NCBI GenBank assembly: GCA_024305405.1
Contig: JAKNDB010000068.1
Coordinates: 124,001 to 188,000, forward strand
From: Dirofilaria immitis
Lineage: Eukaryota > Nematoda > Chromadorea > Rhabditida > Onchocercidae
Length of the DNA: 64,000 bases
Reading direction: 5' to 3'
Each line of letters opens with the position of its first letter. Positions within the stretch are counted from its first letter, which is position 1. Under the pieces are notes generated by a model. The model searched no databases, was not told the origin of the DNA, and saw only the letters and a program-made list of their open reading frames with translations. The translations under genes were made by a program, and so were the position numbers. Positions 25,848 to 38,500 of the stretch are shown piece after piece.

Positions 25848-25998
25848 TGGAAAATGATCAACTGCGATATCATATCATTTGGTGAAAGTATTCAACAGAA
25901 ATATTGTATCGCTTTGATGAAAAATGACCAACACGTATATTATTATATCATTTCATAGAAAATAATCAACTCAGATATTATATCGTTTGATGAAAAGT
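25848..25998. repeat. degenerate satellite, copy A
   Basis: About four imperfect units of 35-45 bp with the core ATATTATATCGTTTGATG followed by AAAATGATCAACT. The same family occurs at 56835-57115 on the same strand, 31 kb away. Confidence 0.75.
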
Positions 25999-26184
25999 AT
26001 TACTTGATGAAGAAGATTTTCTTGGTTTTTAACAATTATTTTTAGTAATCAATCACTTAATAATCAAGAGAACCTAAAATGCAAAATTCTCATAATCCTT
26101 CATATGAAATTATTTTTTGTTAATACGACGGTGCTAATGATTCCATCTATAGGCGTACTTGCCATATAATGAGATATTTTATAT

Positions 26185-26515
26185 AAATCTTTATGTTTCT
26201 TCTTATGTCTGAGCAAATTACTAATTCCACTGAATTCTGCATTGTAAGCATTGAGCTTGCATAGTTCATGCTTATTCAGTTGGACACACTGAATGAATTT
26301 TTATCGCATACATTGATTTCGAAAGGTTACATATATATTCGAAAATGTCTCTCCAAACTGTAGCGTTCATTGATAGCCTTATCGCATAAATGGCATTTCA
26401 ACACTTTCTCACCTATATATGTCCGAAAATATCTTTTCAAATCGTTTTGTTTACTGATAACCTTATTGCATAAATAGCATTTGAACAGTTTTTTGTCTCT
26501 ATATGTCCAATTATA
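26185..26515 (-). pseudogene. decayed C2H2 zinc-finger cluster
   Basis: On the minus strand, finger 1 reads KCYLCNKVISKQNDLKRYFR and finger 2 KCHLCDKAINERYSLERHFR, joined by a TYIGEKVL linker that mimics TGEK-type linkers. Zinc ligands are damaged: His has become Tyr in finger 1 and in the second His of finger 2. A stop follows finger 2. Beyond it, in a shifted frame, come a CDK..SFSVSN fragment and a NAEFSGISNLLRHKKKHK fragment. This is a non-functional remnant of a Krueppel-type gene or exon. Confidence 0.7.
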
Positions 26516-26706
26516 TTCATTCCGATTATATTAATTTAAATCTAATTGACCAATTATTCCTGACTGTATTGATGAAGCTTTTCCAGTTAACATCTAAAAC
26601 TATTAGAAATGATTGATTTCATAATTGAAATGATTTGATTATTAATTTTCCTAAAATTTTGAGCAGACCAACATGCAAAAGAAATTCCATTGACATCATT
26701 GCAGCA

Positions 26707-26896
26707 TATGCTGTGGAATCCTTGAATAACAACACTTCATAACCTATGCTGTGGAATCCTTGAATAACAACACTTCATAACCTATGCTGTGGAATCCTTG
26801 AATAACAACACTTCATAACCTATGCTGTGGAATCCTTGAATAACAACACTTCATAACCTATGCTGTGGAATCCTTGAATAACAACACTTCATAACC
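26707..26896. repeat. 38-bp minisatellite, five copies
   Basis: Five essentially identical head-to-tail copies (190 bp) of a 38-bp unit beginning TATGCTGTGGAATCCTTGAA. The high identity implies recent expansion. It lies 190 bp beyond the zinc-finger relic. Confidence 0.97.
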
Positions 26897-28184
26897 ATTG
26901 GTTTTTGTTTACTTCTTAAAACTTTTCGAAGAATTAGAACAATATTTTTTTTTTTTGAAAAACAGTTTTGCTGCTTTATTGTGTTTGATCTAAAATTAAA
27001 TTTTATGTGAGCAGATATGGAATTGGACTTTGATGTAAATCTGAAGCCTAAACAATTTTCTATGCTGATTTAAAAAAAAATATGGGTGGAAAAACAAAAG
27101 AAAAAATGAAATATCAGCAAAATAATTCAGGGATTAAACTATCTTCAGTGTTATTAGTTCATGTTATGATAAGGAGAGTTTAAATGCAAAATAATGACTA
27201 TTTCGAAAGAGACGACAAAAACCGATAGGTGTAAAAACTAAAACAGGAAATTTATAAATATTTAGTTTTCAATTTCAATACCAAATCAATAATTCCTTCA
27301 CTTACTTCTGTGATGCACAATGGCAATGTAACTCTTAAGAAGTTATACGATAGCAGCATATAGACTAGTAGGCAATTTCCATGGGAATGGCTGAAGAGAA
27401 ATATGGATTCCGTCGCGTAATTTTGAAATATATTTCAGAAAAATATTTCACAAAATATGTTAATCAAGGGAGAGTGAATCACAATAATAATTGCAGTGCT
27501 GTATTGATTTGCAGTGTTATTTGAGGGTTGATTTTAAACATTTCTATGAATACGCGATCTATGATGAAATAAATCACGCTGCCGTTAATCTTTTTGCATA
27601 ATTATGCAAATTTTATTTCACTCTAAATATGTTGATAAAAAGTGATTCATAAAAAAAACGAGTTTGAAAAACTTGGTAATATTATATATTTTTGTAGATT
27701 AATGATAGTGTTTTCATGGTTTTATCGAAAATCATGGGTTTATGCAAATTTGTGGAAATAGAAGTGACCATTTCTGTAGTTTCAATTCAACAGGATTCAG
27801 TTTTATCATTCAACTCTTTTAATCAAATGATTCCTGTTGAATTTGTTGAAATTAAATACTTCAGATATAAAGTCTGACCTCATTAATTTACCATAAATTA
27901 TTGCTTTCGCTAAACATAAATATTTATTTATAACTTTTTTAATCAAAACCTAATTTTGTGAAAACATTAAGTCTACTTTTTATATAAATAACATATTTTT
28001 TTTGCGAACATCAGAAACCTTTTTTTATACATCGTTTCAATCAAAAAGATCATATTTACTTAAACTAATCTCATCTATCTAGTTTCTTCATAGATTGAAA
28101 AAATAAATACATAATTTATGTGACGTCACATAATTGGCAATGTTTGGTCTGTCCTACGCTTTTAACAGTATTATAATCAGCAGG

Positions 28185-28735
28185 TAATCAAATTGATTGA
28201 TTGGTCAAAGAATGTATCGAAATGGCTCCGGTTATTAAAAATTTTAATTCTTTTATCTTTTAAAAAGTTCCTAAAATTTTTTAATCAAACTCTCATTTCG
28301 TCAATAAAATTTCGCCTTTTTAAAAGTTCTTTTAAATTATCAAAATCTTTTCAAGCTTAGTTTAATAATTTCTTTGAAAGTATTTGTAAAATTTCCTTAT
28401 TATTTCTATTCAATTTTTGAATGTAATTATTTTCAGATATTGCAGCATAGATGTTTTAGTTTTCCTTGGAAACCACTTTTTTTATTATTTTATTTGCATT
28501 TAATCTGAAACTTCTCCATAAATTTCGGACATATTTTTCATTTCAAATTATCGTTCAACAATATTGGAAAAGACCCAATCTTATTTCTTTCAACTTGATC
28601 ACATACATTTGATGGCAGAATATTTTTTTTCATAACTTCTCTGAACTTTTTAAACCGATTTCTTGAACGATCATATATCATTACATGAAATATCGAATAG
28701 ACAACCGTTTTTACTATAGAACACCTGTCGCTGAA
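28185..28735 (+). pseudogene. partial duplicated copy of WDR60/DYNC2I1 exons 14-16 with introns
   Basis: This stretch aligns by eye with 54107-54595 of the dynein gene over roughly 500 bp, including introns. Shared landmarks are GAATGTATCGAAATG, GATATTGCAGCA, ATCATATATCATTA and CGTTTTTACTATAGAA-like sequence. The copy has an in-frame TAG right after the DIAA codons and another where the exon 16 copy should read TIESP, so it cannot encode the segment. Because introns are kept, this is a DNA-level duplication and not a retrocopy. It is on the same strand as the parent, 26 kb upstream. Confidence 0.82.
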
Positions 28736-31254
28736 ATCTTGCGAAAAAAATACGATGAAATTAAAAAAAAAAATGTTACTAGGATAAGGCTAATATATTA
28801 ATCCTACCATTCTTATGTTCAAGTATCTGAAACAAAACACTTACCAAATAAATGGGAAAATTTATAAAATTGAAATTTGAATCTGGAAATTTTTGATATG
28901 TTATTCTTTGCTTCAAATTATAAAAAATGGATAAATAAATAAAAATGATTAAATAAGTAATAAATAAATAAAAAATTCGTTTTATTCAGTTAATTCATTT
29001 TTCAAACTAATATTTAATGATCAATTTAAAATAACATGAAATCCTTTTTTTCCTTTTTTTCATGATTCTTTCAGAAATTTTTAATTATTGATAATTCATA
29101 GTAAAAATTCTTTCTTTTCACTTTTTTACTATCACATAGATAAAATTTTTTTTGGTAACTGATATTCATCGCAAATATTTCTTTTTTAAAAAAAAGAAGC
29201 AAAACTATAAAAATAAAAACGATGAAAAAATTGCAAAAATTTTGAAAAGCAAACAGTAAGAATCATTTTTAATCTAAAAGCGTTTTATTTATCATCTTTG
29301 AATGATAAATAAAGATGAAAAATATGAAAAAAGATGAAAAATATTATCAATAATATTTAAGATATTACTAATCAGTACTACCGTTTTTTTATCCATTTCA
29401 TCTTTATTTTCTTGCAATATTTAAGTGAACTTAATTAATTGAAAAGTTGAAATATTTTCATCTTTTCAGCATTCGATATATCCAAATAATTATAATGCAA
29501 TCTATACAAAAAGCAAGAAAAAAATTGTCAACAGAAATTAAAATATTTTTATTTTAAATGACATATTTTTATGATTGAAACAAATGAATATATAAAATTT
29601 TCGCTATTTAATTAAATTAAAAAAAGAAAGTTCATATGATTAAATTAAATAATGATAAATTTAAGTATTGCTAGCTTTGCTAGAAATTAAAATTAATTGA
29701 ACCGGATGAAAAGCTAAGTATCATTTAAAATATTTCTCAAAAAGTGTAAATTTATTTTAAAATTATATCATATAACAATATCCTTTCTCTTTCCCCTTTC
29801 TCCCTCTCTCCCTCTCTTTCTTTCTCTTTCTATTTTACCAAATATTTTAATTATAATTCTATAATTTTTGAGGACAAAATGGTAATGTTAGGTATAATTT
29901 AAATTTAATCTCAATGTCATTCACTCAATTTGATCTTTCATTTCATTAAATTGCATGTTAAATCTAAGTGTTATAAATGTAATTAAATTTATGATATATT
30001 AAATATAATTAACGATATTTAAAAATAATATTAGGATTAATCACTTCTCATTCTATATCAAATAATGACCGGTGATTGATATGATCAAACGATAATTGAT
30101 AAATAAATTTAATAATAATATAAATCCACTGCTATGAATAAAATATTCGTATATTTTCTCCCGGGTGTATACAATATCTGAAAGTGAGAAGTTAATTTTT
30201 GACATAGAAAATATGAAATTAAATAATGTAATATGGAAATTAAATCATTGTTTTACCTTATCTTATCTAATTTCTCTTCGCAAAAAAAATTTATTTAATT
30301 TTTCATTTTATAATAATTTCCTCCCAGTCCTTCAGATTTGATTATTTTATCTTTTCCTTTTTCTTTATTTTCGTTTCTTAACTCTTTTTATTTTTGATTA
30401 ACACCTTCGAAGTTTTTTATTTGACGAGGAAAAAGATTCAAACTCATCTCCATCAAATCAGTCTCGATCAATCAATTTATTCCTCATTATTTTATATTAT
30501 ATGTAAAGCTACTTCATCCATAATTAATTTTTTCTTCAGAAAGAACAATCATGATAATACAGTTTGATTAATATGATGGTGATGTGTATTATAAGAATTA
30601 GGTGTTATCAAATATAATATTATTATCAGTGTTATCAATTGATTTGTTAATTTTATAAATTCTGTTTCCTATATTACTTAATGATAATGGCAATGTAAGT
30701 TGATTCAAAATCAAATGATATTAAATTTTCACGAAGAATTCTCATTTTATCAGTATAATAAATAAATATTATTAATAAAACTTATATATTGATGCTTGAG
30801 TTTTATTAATTAACAGCTTACCTTATATTTTGCTATTTTTTTCTTGAAAATATTTATCTTCCAACCCTCTACTTTTCAACTTTCTACATATGAACTCGAA
30901 AAATAGAACATATGTAATTGATTGATTATTATTTTTCCGATATTTTAGGTCAATTATTTATTTAAAATATTTAATATATATTCAGAGTATATAAAAAAAG
31001 TGATGGGATAATATTAATTTTGATCGAATCAAATTGCTCTAAATTTATTCCTGAAAAATTTAATTTTTTTCCATAATTGTTATTAAATATTTTAAAACAA
31101 ATAAATGCTTGGAAATTTTCGAATTTGAACGAAATAAAATTGCCGCAAATTTATTCTAAAAAATTTTATTTACTTTTTAGTTCAATTCTAAGAAAATTTT
31201 CGAATAAATAATTAATCAAGATCGAAATGAGTATTTTAGTCTTCTTTTTTATGT

Positions 31255-31335
31255 TTTTGCAAAATATCTTTTCGATTGAATCCTTTACCGCATAAATTGA
31301 ATTCTTTACGCACCCATTTGTGTGAAATCCAATAT
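31255..31335 (-). pseudogene. single decayed C2H2 zinc-finger remnant
   Basis: The minus strand reads KEFNLCGKGFNRKDILQKH, matching the second half of a Krueppel finger (C-G-K-G-F...L..H). The first Cys and the usual last His are missing. It directly abuts the left inverted repeat of the BEL/Pao relic. It may come from the same source as the finger cluster 5 kb to the left. Confidence 0.55.
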
Positions 31336-32225
31336 AAAGGAAAGCATTGAATTTCTGATTTTTTAATTTTCCTTAGCGACATTCGGGAGGCGAGAAAGAC
31401 TTGGAGGTTAGGCTTTCAAATCCGGAGATCTCTAAAGGATATAGATGTCCTACAGCATGAGTCAATCGCATGCCATTTGACATCTTCACGACTGCAGATC
31501 GACAGTGTCCATCTTTTCCTCGATCGGCTTTTCTATTCGATCTATTTTTCAGGAATTTCTAGAGCCTTCTCTTTTAATAACACCATTCGTCATAGATCGG
31601 TAAACGATTGATCAATTCTTGCTGATTGCAGTGACTCTGTACCATAGATGTACTCAGTTCATCATTCATTTATAAATTGTTCTTATATTTCGATGAATTC
31701 TTTGATCCTTATAGCCAGGTTATAAAAATCCTCAGGCGTAGCACTTGCTATTCATTTCTCTCCTTGGACATAGTATTTGCTCTTCATTTCTTTCATATTC
31801 TACTAATGATCCTTCATTTACCAAGAATACAATCTCGTTTATCATCGTGTCCAACCATCCTTTCGTATACACTTCCTCGTCACGAAGCTCCCGGAGTAAT
31901 AAATTGCCATTTTAGTGCTCTTGTTCTTGATTGCCATTCTCTTGAAGTAACCTAGAAGCTAGAACGACGTTGTTGGCATTGTCGAACAACAGGAACTTCT
32001 GGACATGGTAGTCTTCGGCTAATATATTTTCTGAACGCTTGCATAAAAATCACAGAAGATATGTTTTTCATAACTTCCATATGAATGTCTCTTTTACATG
32101 CCAATAGAGTCACCCAGCGCTTTGAAACTGTTCCATTGTCTTTTACACACATATAAGATTTGTCGTTTAAATTACAAGGAAAACTAGAAAATCAGAAATT
32201 CAATGCTTCCCTTTGTGTTGGAGTT
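31325..32225. repeat. inverted repeats flanking the BEL/Pao relic
   Basis: The left arm (about 31325-31378) and the reverse complement of the right arm (about 32168-32222) share AAGCATTGAATTTCTGATTT exactly, with about 55 aligned bases overall and roughly 80-85 percent identity by eye. The arms enclose about 790 bp of retroelement sequence. This is not the direct-repeat LTR structure expected of an intact BEL/Pao element. Confidence 0.75.
31395..32160 (-). mobile_element. BEL/Pao retrotransposon relic (integrase and C-terminal pol end)
   Basis: On the minus strand, an integrase-core-like part comes first, with words such as KRWVTLLACKRDIHMEVMKN. A downstream DN.NNVVLASRLLQ segment appears in a shifted frame, then KWQFITPG and a G..YERMVG motif interrupted by a stop. 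Near 31430-31500 the C-terminal signature typical of BEL/Pao pol is seen: VVKMSNG followed by GHLYPLEI. Several frameshifts and stops make it non-coding. No reverse transcriptase, gag or flanking direct LTRs were found. Only about 770 bp remain, and the block is more GC-rich than its surroundings. Confidence 0.82.
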
Positions 32226-35200
32226 CACAAGAATGAATAATATATGTTGTACGTGCATATTTATTGTATACTGTAGTTTTTGTCTATGAGCTGTATTTCC
32301 CATACATAACAAAGGATCTATCTATTCCTTGCAGCCACAATTACACCGAGATCCTTCTCCATTCACGAAAGAAGATGGTCCTGGTTATCAAATTATTATA
32401 TAGGATGTCCAGTGATAATGCTGGCTGTATGCAACAAATTTTTTTCTTCTTTTTAATTTCTTAATATTTTGTATGTAATTTAAGTGGCATTATTTAATAG
32501 GTAATATTTGATTTATCCTACATTTTTAGTTTCGTTGTTGAAATTTTGATCTTGCAGTACAAATGATCAAAATTCTATCATATATTTCAACAAACTCTCT
32601 AATTGTTTTTTTTTTTTGACCAAACTCTCTGATTGTGATTTATTGCTCATAACAATAAAATTATTTACTCTTTTATTTCTTTCCTTTTGTTCCAACTAGT
32701 ACTAACAGAGGTGTGTAAGTTAATTATTTGAAATATTTCTTTAAATAATTAATTGTTGCATCTTTTATCAGCTAATTTATTTCCTTCATTTGAGAAATAT
32801 TTACCAGCTGTATTTTATTTATGTTTCGTTCTTGCCTTATATTATTCCTTTCTTATAACAATATAAATTGTATAAATAACAGAAAGAATTTGCATCCCAT
32901 ATATCTGAGATTAGAAAGGCTTTTTAATTCATCTTTTTGAAATTATGTTGATTTATATATTAATTGAAATCCATTCTCAAGCAGATGAAGATGAACGATT
33001 GGAACTTATTTCTAATTAAAAAATTTACTTCTGAACATTGTTCATTAAAATTAATTAATATTAATAAATGCTTCTTGCGCGATACTTCATGCTTTTTAAT
33101 AAACTAATTCCATATCACTGGCACTTAAAACAACATCATATGATGTTGAAACTTTTTATCACACATACAAGCTCTAAACGTTTTAAATTATCTCAAATAT
33201 ATTTATTCCCAATATTCCTACTGCTAAAGATGATTTTTTCAATACATAAATATGAAAGGAAGAATAATTCATAATTTTGTGAATTTGAAAATCATCCGAA
33301 TTGATCACTATAATCCGATTGAGAAACAGTTTCGTATTCTACAATATTTCATGCAATTCCTTTTATGTATTCTCAATTTATATTATTTTATGAAGGTAAA
33401 AATTTTCAAAGGATGTTTATTCTGTGTGCGCTTTCTAAATTATCGATAAAATGAATAATTCTCGAATATGCTTTATCTCAATGAATTGTTAAGCTTTTGA
33501 ATCAAATTTAATGCGTATTGAAGTCTTTCGAAATGTTTTAACTGGAATTTTGTAGTTGATAACATATACATGAAGCTGTATGTATGCAACTGATAATTTG
33601 ACAAATATCGTTTCTTCTTTTTCCTTTTCACACCATTTATCATATATTGCTCCTTCTCATTAATCTCCGTTAATTAAAACTCAGTTCGCTAGTACACTGT
33701 GTTATTTGATTATGCATCTATATAATTTCTATTAGACTCAATTCTTTTATGCAATAAGTGCCCATTAAGTTTTATATTAAACATTTCTATTAAATTACTA
33801 AATGATTGTTTATGTTTTACTGTTTTGATTATTATTAGCTTTTCATGATGAAATTTATGCCAAAATTTTATTAATTTAACATGAACATTTAAGCCAATTC
33901 AATATAAATTAAAAATGGTTTGAAGATCCGTCTAACAATATTCTTTTAAAACGACTTTCGATCTTTGTAACAATACACTAATAGCAGCAAAAATATTTGT
34001 CGTAAATAGTCTGGAAAGTGTTGCTAATCAGTTGCAATTAATTTCAGTACAGTATATGAAAAATGGAAAATTATTTATGACCATATCAAATTTAAATCTT
34101 AAATTCCCTTGAAAAGTTAACATTTTCCAGCATCTAAAACTTACGATTTACTGCACATGAAGTGGATGCTGCAGATTTTCTAAATTTGTTTACCAAATAA
34201 TCTAAATTTACGAAAAAAAACATTGAAATATATGATGAAAAATCAATTTCTGTCTTTGAGAAATTGATAAACTGACCATTTATACCTGCGTATTTCAATT
34301 ATTCGAAATCTTAGGAAGTGGAATATTTTGAATTTGTTAATTGTACTCTTAGCTACTTTCCTGTATATTCATATTTGAGTAAAGATTAAAATCTTTTGTT
34401 ATGATTCGTCCCACGTAGACAAATGTTAATAATGCAATGCATTGCTTGATTTGTGATACCTCTTCTATAAACGATGAAATCTTTGGTTGTCGTAGTAGAA
34501 GATTCTTCCAAATATGGATAACACTTAAATTATTAATTATCAAATTTTTACATATTTCAATTTAATAAAAAAGTTTTTGCTTCTAAACTAAAAGAGTTAA
34601 ATGATTAATTTTATTACTCTCTTAATCTTAAGAAATATTATAAATTCAAAACGAAATTCTTGGACTCACATATCGTTTGCATATGACATTCCATATATAA
34701 TTTTTCAATTCATTACATGAAAAAGACTGTACTGATATACTCACTATTTCTAAAAAATGATTAAATGTTTTATTGAATGGTCAGTTATGTGCTTTTTAAT
34801 TTGTCTATCTTCTTGGACATTTATTTATTTACTTTTAGCATACATGCAGATCAATTTTTTGTATTTCGATTTATAATCATTGTATTATGATACGGTATTG
34901 AAATTTTTATTAAAGCCTAAGTTCAATTGGCAAAGCCATTCAGTAATTGAACAGTTTGTTATTCATTTTTTTGTGTCAACCGTAGACAAATTTCTTGTTG
35001 TTCATTAAATATTATTAAGATAATTTGTAAAATTTATGCACCTTTTATATCAGACCATTGAGTAACAGATTTTTAGCTTTCATTCTTCGTTGAATTTCTT
35101 TATGTACAATGAAATACTAACATAAGTTAATTCTGCTTTTCATAAATTAATCGAATTTATTACAATTTAAAATTCAAATTTGTTGCGCATTAAAATTTAA

Positions 35201-35509
35201 TTACGTTTGTCATATTTTGAGAAATAAATTTCTTAATAATTGTTATTGTGTAATTCAAAGTATAATTAATTTTCAATTAGTTCATTAAAAAAATTAACTA
35301 ATTCAACCAAATAACAAAGGAAATCGATAAAAAAAACTAACATTGGTCCTTCTATTATTTAATTTTTACATTATTTTATTTTTTAATCATTTAATTTTAG
35401 ATTATTAATTTAATAATATATCGATGATTCGTTTAATTTAATGGATTCTTTCAATACTCAATTTATGTTATTTAATCTAATATGTTGGCAATTAGATATC
35501 AATAGGGAA
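32226..35509. other. intergenic, no supported feature
   Basis: AT-rich sequence with short open frames lacking splice logic. The least AT-rich part, 32290-32430, contains a short protein-like reading (HRDPSPFTKEDGPGYQ) on the plus strand after a TTGCAG acceptor-like site. It soon meets stops and might belong to the adjacent mobile-element debris. Confidence 0.45.
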
Positions 35510-38500
35510 TTAATTTAAAAATAATTTCCGCATCATACCGGTGAGTTCAGGCCATTGAGCAACAACACCGTAACGTTTACAGGATGAATTTCTGTCACGA
35601 TCTTTTAAATGTTCCTTATATAATAATCTTGGATTCATTCTTCCGAAACGTTCTACGCCACCCAGTAATACGTATAAATTTGTTGAATTTGTCATATTTT
35701 TTTCTATCATTTCGATTGAAACTTCTATAGAAAATTTTGTTAAGAAATAATATATTTAAAATAAATTGATTTAATTGCAAGTCAAACTTTGTGAATAGCT
35801 GTAACCCCATTTACAGTAAGGTATATGAAACTTTCAGTGAATGTTATAAACAAATTTTATTTCTTTGGTAGTTTTCTATTTCTGTTGATTCAATAAACAG
35901 AAGCGCTTTTGGTAACCCACTTCCTGAGCTATATTAAATTAGTATCTGTAAAGCATTAGTTGAAGTAAAATGAGCGAGAAATGAAAAGTTTTAAGAATTG
36001 GAGTTAATATCACCATCGATGAAATAACAAGTTAGAAGATCTCACAAAGTTTTGAAAATAATTCTGATGAACTGAATGAAGTGAGCGAAGAGAAAAATAT
36101 GTCAGCTTACAATGAATTTCGAAGAAATTTTTCAAAACAAAATGCGATCATCAATTTTTGATGCATTCTTGAAAACTATATCAGCTAAGAATGACTATTA
36201 ACATTCAAAAACATATTAACATTAATGCTTAATTTCGATGAATTGTATTTTTATCTCTATTAATATTCCAATTTTTCAGTTTTCGTTGTATTTAATGATT
36301 GATATTATTGCTCAATTTTTTTGTTTATAAAGAATGAAGAATAGCTCTTTTCCTAATAATTAATTTAAACGCGTTAAAAAAAAAATAGCAATTATATTGT
36401 ATTTATTATCTAGCTTGAGAGCAAAAAAATTTCGAATTTTAGTACAAAATTTTATGAAAGCTTCGTTATGAAAATTCAAGATAAAAATACTTATAATGAT
36501 TGTTTTAATGTATTCCCATTCATTTTTCGATTCAATAAAAATACTATATCGTCCATATTTTCCGCATATATCAGTATCGAATGTTTCTCGAGCAGTTTTA
36601 TTTATCTAAAGAAAAAAATTTTTTTATTACTTGCTTATTATTTTACTACTCGTTGGATAATAATCAGTGCTATGAAAGTTCTTCAATCAGTTCAAATTAA
36701 TGCATCATTTAAAGCATTAATGCTTAATTCAGTTTCATTAAGCATTTCATGATATGTAAGTATAGGAATAATAATTTAATATTTAATTTATAGAATCACT
36801 TTTATATAACTAAATTTAATACTTTTATCAACGGTATCCAACGATAACAACGATCGTCATTTTGTATTTGCTCAATCAAACATTCTGAAACTAAAACATG
36901 AAAAATTATTTTCAATATCAATTATAATCAGAAGTAAGTGAAATAGAAAAGAAAAAGAATTCAATTTGATTTTTAACAAAATTTTAGAATAAAATTAAAA
37001 TTTATAAGTCTTCATAGACGCCAAATTTAAATTTTCCAAATTAGTATTATTTTATTTTACTTTTTTCAATGTTACACTTTTTCATGCAAAAGAGATGAGT
37101 GATAAAATTAAAATTTTTACGTGATATATGATTTTCCTTTTCTGTATTTTCTGTGGCCCAAATAACATTTAACGTTTTAAAAACAGATATTGCATAAATG
37201 AGAGGAACCGCTATTTGAAGCATTTTGAAATGAAAACAATAATAAAATTCCCAAATTTTTATTTTATTAATATTGTGCAATTTTTTAAAACATATTTACA
37301 TTTTTTCAAAATTTGTCTATTTGTTATTTTTGATTTAATAATAAAAAAATATATCAAAAATAAAATGAACAACAAAATTGAAAAATCAAATTTATTTATT
37401 AATATTTTTTAACAATGCAATTATTTATTAAATAGTGAATTTTAACAGGTTTATTTTTGCTTTTATAATATTTACACTTCAGTCCCAAGAATTCTAATGG
37501 ACTCTAATTAATTGAGCATCTGGTTAACTTATTTTAAGAATAAGTAAAAATGAATCTATGCTTTTAATATATTGCAGTTAGTGAGTTGAGACAAGAATAA
37601 TTGAAATATAAAAATTTGGACATGAAAAAATATTATTATTATAACAGCACATTATAATATAGCAAAGAATATAATAAACATAAAATAGCATTTTATTATA
37701 AAATATATAATACTAGCTTAGATCATACCATATCAGTATGATCATATTTAAATATAGAGTCGTAAGAAATAGTATTGAATTTAAGTTCAATCATAGAGAT
37801 GTAAAAACGATTATGAAATCATCGGTATTAGCGTATTTTATTGATAATATGTCGATCATTCGATTGATAAATTTTTAAATTCTTTGATTCATGTATAATT
37901 TTGCATACTTTTTAAATAAATTATTATCAAAAATCGTAATAAAAGTAGTATAAGATTACAATATTTAAAAAGTTTAAAATATCATGAAGAAATTATCAAA
38001 TTATTAAAAAAATCATCGTTGAAAATGGCACACAAATAATAACCATATATTTTTCGTCCCGTGATAAATGATAAATAATCGTGATAGTTCGTTGATTAAA
38101 TTCATCAGGAATTAATTATAAATAAAATTAATCAAGCACCAAAACATTTCGTACACATATATCTACAGCATAGAACTGATGAGATGAAATTAAGAATAGC
38201 TGAAATTATAAAAAGTATATAAAGCATAGCATTACATAAGTGTGATTTAAGTAATAAGATAATAATGCTGATATGAAAATGAATATTCCACATATATATA
38301 ATACAATAAGAATTGAATATTTTATTTATCTGAAATAACTTATATAGCTTATGATAATTATAAATATTGCCATTAAAAATGTTTGAAATAATTATTTATG
38401 ATAAAAAGTCACATAATAGTGATTGTCAGAAGATTTTAGCTATTAATCTAATTAGATTGTCCAACGATGCAATTAATCATGAAATTTGGTTCATCTACAA

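Larger units (their letters stand above)
22392..31250. other. gene-poor region with relics
   Basis: No intact gene is convincing. The region carries coding-like patches (23340-23578 and 24902-25755), two satellite arrays, decayed zinc fingers and a broken copy of part of the dynein gene, each listed separately. The remaining parts (for example 26900-28180 and 28740-31250) are AT-rich with nothing I can support. Confidence 0.5.

Noticed and set aside
26707..26896. CRISPR-like array (38-bp repeats)
   Set aside because: The copies are contiguous with no spacers, and the genome is eukaryotic; it is a minisatellite.
31677..31955. A 92-codon plus-strand open frame
   Set aside because: It is antisense to the BEL/Pao integrase relic, whose minus-strand motifs explain the sequence.
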